NCBI RefSeq assembly: GCF_900585905.1
Contig: NZ_UTVH01000053.1
Location: forward strand, 62,001-126,000
Length of the DNA: 64,000 bases
From: Pseudomonas viridiflava
GTDB lineage: Bacteria; Pseudomonadota; Gammaproteobacteria; Pseudomonadales; Pseudomonadaceae
Reading direction: 5' to 3'
Shown here in pieces: positions 58,740 to 64,000 of the stretch. Both the position numbers and the translations under genes were made by a program. The first letter of the stretch is position 1; each line of letters opens with the position of its first letter. The notes beneath the pieces were generated by a model. The model was not told the origin of the DNA, ran no database searches, and saw only the letters and a list, made by a program, of their open reading frames with translations.

Positions 58740-60677
58740 ATGGACACACGAGAAAAACGAAATGCTGGCTTTCTGCACGATACCAGCAGCGGTACGGTAA
58801 ACATCACCCACGGCAGTTCGGCTTCGCCATCCAACACAGGTTTTTTTGGACGGGGTTTCACCAATACAGGAGGCCGCAGCAAGAAAAGACGACGCCGTCG
58901 AGATAGAGCCAGGGCCAGAGCAAGGGCCGAGGCGCAAGCACGAGCGCAGGCACTGGCACTGGCAGTAGCAGCGGCAAAAGCCAAGGCTCAGGCTGACCGT
59001 GAAGCTCAAGCAACTGCCGAGGCGAACGCCAGAGCTATCGCTCATGAACAAGCACAAATAAGACAAGCGCATCGAGAAACAGTCGAGGGGTTAGTACGAT
59101 CATTTGAGCAGGTGCGCGAAGAACTTTTCAAGCGCTATACGCAGGATTCTTCTGCACTTTCAAGCGCGCCGGGGCAGCCGATAGAAATAGGCACTGATGC
59201 CAACATCGCCACACACGAGAAGCAACAGATTCTGAATGCAATTCTCGAAGAGAAGGCGCGCATCAATTATTTGATAGCGAGCAAAACTGATCAATTGCAC
59301 GCTTCAAATCTCAAGCATGGACGAGAAGTCGATAAGCAATCCATTCAATCGGGTGAACAGTACAAGGATTACCTTTTAAGCGGCAGTCAGGGCGATACCC
59401 AACGCGCCCAGCAATTGCATGACGCCTGGCGCAATGCACTCAGCGAGCACTATCAAAATAAACTGCTTGCCGAATCGATCAGCCTGCTTACCAGCACGTC
59501 TGAACAACTTGCTGCGCGTTATGCACACATCAATTCCACTCCAGCCCCCGATGTCACAACAACCTCAGCACATGCGAGCGTGGATTCGCCTGCGCAGCAA
59601 GCTGCCCAGTTAGCAAAACTGTGGTCCATGACCTCTGCTCCGCCTGCCCCCAATGCTGCAAGTAGCACGGATAGCGGAACCCTGCGAGATACAGCAAGCC
59701 GTATTGCCAAAGAGCAGTTCACTCGCGCGATGTTGAAGCGTCTGGGTCGAAACCTGCCTGCCCTTCTAGCGACTTATTCGTCAGAAACCGGAGATGCCGG
59801 GCGTCCTTCAATGGTCGTCGGCACGCCTGTATCACAACTTAACCTGCCCAAGGGCCTGGACCTCGGCTTCATTGCTGCGCGCAACGGCACACTGGATCTT
59901 ACCCACCGGCTGGCTCTTCAGGACTCCAGCGAAGGACCCGTTGCCCAGTGGGTAGAGACCGATGGTGTAGTAGTCGGCAGCAAAGTCCGCGTCAGAAATT
60001 TCACCTATAACGCCCAGAACAATACCTACGAATTTGTCAGGGATGGCGACTCGACACCAACGCTGATCTGGACACCAATAAGCCGGCCACCTGACAGTTC
60101 CACGACTTCGCTGGGCCAGGTACCGGTTTTGCCTGATGCGTCGGGCTTGCCGATTACCGATGTGGAGACACAGGTTGATATCTATCCTGAGGTAGATAGA
60201 AACAAACCTGACGACTACATTCTCCTATCGCCGCCAGGTTCGGGGCTGCCTGACTCCTATGTCCTGTTCAAGGACCCGAGGAGCATACCGGGGATTGCCA
60301 ACGGCTACGGCAAGCCGGTCAGCGGAACGTGGCTAGGCGAAAACAGCCGTGGCGAGGGCGCGCCTGTGCCCTCGCATATCGCGGATCAACTGCGCGGTGA
60401 GCGGTTTAACCACTTTGATTACCACAGGCGGGCCATGTGGAAGGCGGTTTCCAGGGATCCACTGATGAGTAAGCAATTTAGCGAATTTAACGTGAAGCGA
60501 ATGAAAGAGGGTAACGCTCCGTTTGCGCCTGTTGGCGAGAAAGTTGGCGGACGTCAGACCTTTGAGGTGCATCACAAACATGAAGTGGCCAAAGGCGGCG
60601 AGGTATACGACATGGATAACTGGTCTGTCATGACGCCCGCTCAGCATATTCAACATCACAGAGAACTGAAGCAATGA
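58740..60677 (+). CDS. S-type bacteriocin with colicin-E9-like HNH DNase domain
   Basis: A 645-residue toxin. No signal peptide; Gly/Ser/Asn-rich N-terminus, then a very basic Arg/Ala/Gln helix (residues about 45-110) and coiled coil. A pyocin-S-type middle domain covers about 350-520. The last 120 residues match the colicin E9 nuclease (GKPVSGTWLGEN, IADQLRGERFNHFD, VGGRQTFEVHH, GGEVYDMDN). His611, His612, Asn627, His636 and His640 fall at exactly the colicin E9 spacing (102, 103, 118, 127, 131). AAGGAGG precedes ATG 58740. The upstream 58640-58690 is very AT-rich, without a clear LexA box. Confidence 0.92.
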   Translation: MDTREKRNAGFLHDTSSGTVNITHGSSASPSNTGFFGRGFTNTGGRSKKRRRRRDRARARARAEAQARAQALALAVAAAKAKAQADREAQATAEANARAIAHEQAQIRQAHRETVEGLVRSFEQVREELFKRYTQDSSALSSAPGQPIEIGTDANIATHEKQQILNAILEEKARINYLIASKTDQLHASNLKHGREVDKQSIQSGEQYKDYLLSGSQGDTQRAQQLHDAWRNALSEHYQNKLLAESISLLTSTSEQLAARYAHINSTPAPDVTTTSAHASVDSPAQQAAQLAKLWSMTSAPPAPNAASSTDSGTLRDTASRIAKEQFTRAMLKRLGRNLPALLATYSSETGDAGRPSMVVGTPVSQLNLPKGLDLGFIAARNGTLDLTHRLALQDSSEGPVAQWVETDGVVVGSKVRVRNFTYNAQNNTYEFVRDGDSTPTLIWTPISRPPDSSTTSLGQVPVLPDASGLPITDVETQVDIYPEVDRNKPDDYILLSPPGSGLPDSYVLFKDPRSIPGIANGYGKPVSGTWLGENSRGEGAPVPSHIADQLRGERFNHFDYHRRAMWKAVSRDPLMSKQFSEFNVKRMKEGNAPFAPVGEKVGGRQTFEVHHKHEVAKGGEVYDMDNWSVMTPAQHIQHHRELKQ

Positions 60678-60952
60678 ACGACTTGAAAGAAAAGCTAGAA
60701 GATTATACAGAGGCTGAATTCCTGCACTTTATAGCCACCATCTGCGATGCGCCTGCTGGATTATCGGCTGACGAATATGACGCCTATACCATTCCAAGAA
60801 TCAATCATTTCGCGAAAATCTCAGGGCACCCTGCAGAAACCGACTTGATTTTCTATCCCCGCCCAGGCGTACCAGACACCCCTGAAGGCATTCTTCAAGA
60901 AGTAAAGGAGTGGCGAGAAAAAAACGGCAAGCCCGGTTTTAAACCTGCATGA
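60674..60952 (+). CDS. Colicin-E9-type immunity protein
   Basis: A 92-residue four-helix protein of the colicin/pyocin immunity family: DYTEAEFLHFIATICDAP, SGHPAETDLIFYPRPG (the Im9 DLIYYP motif) and EWREKNGKPGFKP. Its ATG overlaps the toxin stop (ATGA), ensuring co-translation. It should bind and block the HNH nuclease in the producer. Confidence 0.95.
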   Translation: MNDLKEKLEDYTEAEFLHFIATICDAPAGLSADEYDAYTIPRINHFAKISGHPAETDLIFYPRPGVPDTPEGILQEVKEWREKNGKPGFKPA

Positions 60953-61018
60953 CCACCGCTGGCGCGAGGCTCTGTGCAGCATACCCATTAACAAAAATCA
61001 TCTGGATTGAAGAGAAAA

Positions 61019-61840
61019 ATGAACGGACTCTATAATCAACTGAATCAGCTCCCCAACTTCCTGCAGTCGGAAGTAACTGCACAAGCCGGAAATCTTCAGG
61101 GTTTGTCTGACGTACAAATCGTCAATCGCTACCGGATTGCCTGCGAGCAATTGATAGTCAGCAAACGCAGCGGTCTGCGTCAAGAGCATATTGACAACGC
61201 GATATTCATATGGGGCAACTCAACCTCCACGAAGGTGGACGTTGAAAACAGGATGATGTTACGCATGCTTCCTGGTCCCCGAGCAACGGATTTCTTTTCG
61301 CTGAGCATCGAGGCGGATTTCTTCATGCAGTGCATCAAGTTCTTGACCGAATTTGTGGGCGCCCTGCCAGCCATTCAAGCAAGACTGGAAGAGGAAGAGC
61401 GCCAGCAGGCCCGTCGCCTTGCGGAAGAAGCAGCGCGTCAACACGCTCAGCGGCTGGCAGAAGAGGAAGCAGCGCGGCAACTTGCGCAGCGCCAGGCCGA
61501 GGAAGCTGCAAGACGTCAAGCCGAAGAACTGGCCGCGCAACAAAGGGCCAAGGAGGCCGCCATGCAGTTGGCTCAACGACAGATTGAAGAAGCAACGCTG
61601 GCTTTGGCCCAACGCAAGGAACAAGAGAGGGCGCTTCGGACAGAGGCTGAAGAAGGGGATTCGAAAAAGCCCATCGACATGCAATCAGGCCCCAGGCTTA
61701 TTGCTGAACTTGAAACTGCAGTGTTCCGCCTAAGGCACGACATTGACCGAGCGGTGGATGAGTTTGCCCGAACCATCGAGCCCTACTTCGATTCTGGCAA
61801 CGACCAACATCTGGCAGCTATTCAGAACATACCCACTTGA
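61019..61840 (+). CDS. Unknown coiled-coil protein behind the bacteriocin pair
   Basis: A 273-residue protein I cannot assign. Residues 1-115 look globular (LSDVQIVNRYRIACEQLIVSKR, AIFIWGNSTSTKVDVENRMM). Residues about 118-213 form a long Glu/Ala/Arg/Gln helix with repeated RLAEEAARQ-type units, TolA-like in composition. A short C-terminal helical domain follows. No signal or membrane segment. GAAGAG precedes ATG 61019, 66 bases after the immunity gene, so it may be co-transcribed. Confidence 0.72.
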   Translation: MNGLYNQLNQLPNFLQSEVTAQAGNLQGLSDVQIVNRYRIACEQLIVSKRSGLRQEHIDNAIFIWGNSTSTKVDVENRMMLRMLPGPRATDFFSLSIEADFFMQCIKFLTEFVGALPAIQARLEEEERQQARRLAEEAARQHAQRLAEEEAARQLAQRQAEEAARRQAEELAAQQRAKEAAMQLAQRQIEEATLALAQRKEQERALRTEAEEGDSKKPIDMQSGPRLIAELETAVFRLRHDIDRAVDEFARTIEPYFDSGNDQHLAAIQNIPT

Positions 61841-61847
61841 TGCTCAT

Positions 61848-61878
61848 ACTCCCGCAGTGCGGTGGCCACTGCGGGAGT
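61848..61878. terminator. Hairpin between convergent coiled-coil gene and speA
   Basis: ACTCCCGCAGTG and CACTGCGGGAGT form a perfect 12-bp stem with a 7-base loop. No T-run is present, so it is a probable terminator by position. Confidence 0.6.
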
Positions 61879-61889
61879 GCATCAAGCGA

Positions 61890-63803
61890 TCACGACGACA
61901 GGTAAGAAGACCGCGTCAGCCCCAGACGCAGGGCATCGAGGAACTGGGTGCGTTCACGCGGGGTGATCCTGGCGCTGGCGACTTTGTCCCGGTAGTGGGT
62001 CATCAGTTCTTCCGGCGACAAGTGCACGTAACGCAGCATGTCTTCGATGGTGTCGTGGGTCTCGATGCCGGCGGAGTAAACACTGCCATCCTGATTCTGG
62101 TAGATGTTCACCGAGTCGGTGTCACCGAACAGGTTGTGCATGTCGCCAAGAATTTCCTGGTACGCGCCCACCAGGAACACACCCAGCAGGTAGTCCTCGC
62201 CTTCGTTCAAGGCGTGGACCGGCAGGCTGGTTTCGATGCTCTGCTCGTCCACATACTGGTTGATCTTGCCGTCGGAGTCGCAGGTCAGGTCCTGCAGCAC
62301 GGCGCGGCGCAGCGGCTCTTCGTCCAGGCGGTGCAGCGGGATAATCGGCAGCACCTGATCGATGGCCCAGGTATCCGGCAGGCTCTGGAACACGGAGAAG
62401 TTGCAGATGTACTTGTCGGCCAGCTTGTCGTTGAGTTCGTCGAGTACCTGGCGATGGGAGCGTTGACGCGCTTTGAGCGAGTTGTGCAGGCGGCGGCAGA
62501 CGGCAAAGTAGCACTGCTCGCCCAGGGCCTTCTGCGCCAGCGTGACCTTGCCGTCGGCGTACTGAGCGGCGATGTCGCTCATGTAGTGCGTAGCGCGCCA
62601 GTAGGTTTCGGTGACCATCTCGATATCGGTCGGGCCGAGCAGATCCACCAGCCATTGCAGGGTTTCCGGCAGGCTTTCCTTGTCTTCGATCTGCGGCATT
62701 TCGTCGTTGTGGCGTTCGACGTCAGTGACCTGCACCACCAGCATGGCGTGGTGCGCGGTCAATGCGCGGCCGCTTTCGGAGAAAATGTGCGGATGCGGCA
62801 GGCCCTGGGCGTCGCAGAACTCCTTGAGCATGCCGACCACGACACCGGCGTAATCGTCCATGTCGTAGTTGATGGAGCTGGCATTGCGCGAGTGGGTGCC
62901 GTCGTAATCGACCCCCAGCCCGCCGCCCACATCGATGTGGTCCACCGGCAGGCCAAGGCTGCGCAGCTCGCCGTAATAGCGGATCGCTTCCTTAAAACCG
63001 TGCTGGTAGTCAGCCAGATTGGCGATCTGCGACCCCATGTGGAAGTGCAGCAGACGAATGCCCTGATCCAGACCCGCCTTGCGGAAGCGTTCGACCACTG
63101 ACAGCAACTGCGCTGCCGACAGACCAAACTTGGACTTCTCGCCGCCCGTGTCTGCCCATTTGCTCGACGCCAGGGAAGACAGCCGCACGCGCAGACCCAC
63201 TTGCGGCGCGACCTTGAGCTCGGCCGCCTCTTCGATCACCAGTTCGACCTCGGATTCCTTCTCGATCACGATGAAGACGTTGTGACCCAGCTTCTGGCCC
63301 ATGAGCGCCAGGCGGATGAACTCGCGGTCTTTGTAACCGTTGCAGACAATGGTGCCGCCTTTCGGGGCCAGCGCCAGCACGGCCATCAGCTCCGGCTTGG
63401 AACCGGCTTCCAGGCCGATCGACACGTTCTGTGTGGCGATGATGTTTTCCACCACCGCTTCCTGCTGGTTGACCTTGATCGGGTACAGCGCGGTGTACAC
63501 GTTCTGGTATTCCAGGCGCGCGATATTGCTGTCGAAAGCGCCGGTCAACTGGCGCACGCGGTCTTGCAGAATGTCAGGGAAACGCACCAGCAGAGGCAGG
63601 CTCAGCCCGCTCTTGCGCAGGTTGTCCACCTGCTCGTAAAGATCGATGGGCGAGCTGCCCGGCCCATTGGGGCGAACTTCGACGCGACCGGCTTCATTGA
63701 TCGCGAAATAGCCGGCTCCCCAGTGGCGGATGCCATAGACGCCGCGGCTGTCCGCTACGGTCCATTGGCTGCCATCGTCTTTACGTGTGCGTCTTACGGA
63801 CAT
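61890..63803 (-). CDS. speA: Biosynthetic arginine decarboxylase
   Basis: A 637-residue PLP enzyme (fold III) making agmatine for putrescine synthesis. PLP lysine Lys110 in [37 protein letters not shown] and [15 protein letters not shown] are diagnostic. Length equals the P. aeruginosa enzyme class. GGGGACC precedes the ATG. A SUI1-family gene lies upstream, as in other pseudomonads. Confidence 0.97.
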   Translation of the reverse strand: MSVRRTRKDDGSQWTVADSRGVYGIRHWGAGYFAINEAGRVEVRPNGPGSSPIDLYEQVDNLRKSGLSLPLLVRFPDILQDRVRQLTGAFDSNIARLEYQNVYTALYPIKVNQQEAVVENIIATQNVSIGLEAGSKPELMAVLALAPKGGTIVCNGYKDREFIRLALMGQKLGHNVFIVIEKESEVELVIEEAAELKVAPQVGLRVRLSSLASSKWADTGGEKSKFGLSAAQLLSVVERFRKAGLDQGIRLLHFHMGSQIANLADYQHGFKEAIRYYGELRSLGLPVDHIDVGGGLGVDYDGTHSRNASSINYDMDDYAGVVVGMLKEFCDAQGLPHPHIFSESGRALTAHHAMLVVQVTDVERHNDEMPQIEDKESLPETLQWLVDLLGPTDIEMVTETYWRATHYMSDIAAQYADGKVTLAQKALGEQCYFAVCRRLHNSLKARQRSHRQVLDELNDKLADKYICNFSVFQSLPDTWAIDQVLPIIPLHRLDEEPLRRAVLQDLTCDSDGKINQYVDEQSIETSLPVHALNEGEDYLLGVFLVGAYQEILGDMHNLFGDTDSVNIYQNQDGSVYSAGIETHDTIEDMLRYVHLSPEELMTHYRDKVASARITPRERTQFLDALRLGLTRSSYLSS

Positions 63804-63948
63804 CGAGGTCCCCTATATTCAGTCAAGTGCGCCAGCCATCATCGGGCTGGGCGCAGTGTAAAGAGTGGAAATGACGGTTTGGTGCCAGCCACCTCGTGGA
63901 CAGTAGACACGCGCGACCAGGCAGAGTTTACCTGCGCCGCCAACGGCA

Positions 63949-64000
63949 TCAGCCGCCGGACTTCTTCGCCTTGAAGCCTTGCCTGACCAGTTCAGCCAGC
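63949..64000 (-). CDS. SUI1/YciH-type translation initiation factor, C-terminal end only
   Basis: The last 16 codons read LAELVRQGFKAKKSGG before TGA (63949-63951). This fits the end of YciH/SUI1 proteins, and in pseudomonads such a gene sits just upstream of speA. The rest lies outside the window. Confidence 0.7.
   Translation of the reverse strand, partial: LAELVRQGFKAKKSGG

Noticed and set aside
61743..63101. 452-codon plus-strand frame opposite speA
   Set aside because: Antisense shadow; SpeA on the minus strand is full length with all motifs.

Overview
The window is chromosomal DNA of a fluorescent Pseudomonas, most likely of the P. syringae group. This rests on the gene order grpE/recN-fur-omlA-ratBA-smpB-ssrA, the speA-sui1 pair, the D-galactarate/glucarate genes, the cyanide-insensitive oxidase and two families of Pseudomonas-type REP palindromes. 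Species level is inference; no rRNA gene is present. Most of the window reads as GC-rich core genome.

Layout. 1-6.4 kb: grpE (cut by the window edge, behind a sigma-32 promoter), recN behind a LexA box, fur divergent from the lipoprotein gene bamE/omlA, ratA-rnfH, smpB, a small secreted protein and tmRNA (ssrA). 6.4-9.8 kb: an AT-rich accessory block inserted directly behind the tmRNA gene. It holds an unrecognised, translationally coupled three-gene operon (6676-8163) and a dead IS3-family element (8624-9831). 10-16.6 kb: two chemoreceptors, a small unknown protein and the 2-oxoadipate dioxygenase/decarboxylase HglS. 16.6-18.4 kb: a DUF6434 gene and, upstream of it, a tandem array that repeats its start region about eight more times. 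18.5-26.1 kb: an amine-oxidase-like flavoprotein, a zinc alcohol dehydrogenase, and garD-gudP-kdgD for hexarate catabolism.

26.5-40.6 kb: radA, mscL, fpr, an HTH-only LuxR-type protein, rlmG, the cioAB oxidase with a 56-residue DUF2474 subunit and a candidate ANR box, an MFS exporter, an esterase and a three-subunit molybdenum aldehyde oxidoreductase. 41-57 kb: a purine permease and trmA, a LysR regulator, a YpfJ metallopeptidase, an exported hydrolase, HAD phosphatase-tesB, a GNAT, a deacetylase-fold protein, a BaiN-type flavoprotein, a MazG-like protein and cmoM, two DUF4136 lipoproteins, an orphan response regulator and a MATE exporter.

57-61.9 kb: an antagonism locus with a short orphan VgrG divergent from an S-type bacteriocin carrying a colicin-E9-like HNH nuclease. 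Its immunity gene overlaps the toxin stop codon, and an unrecognised coiled-coil protein follows. The window closes with speA and the last codons of a SUI1-type initiation factor.

Most worth following up are the three-gene module behind tmRNA, the DUF6434 start-region array, and the bacteriocin-immunity-coiled-coil-VgrG neighbourhood.
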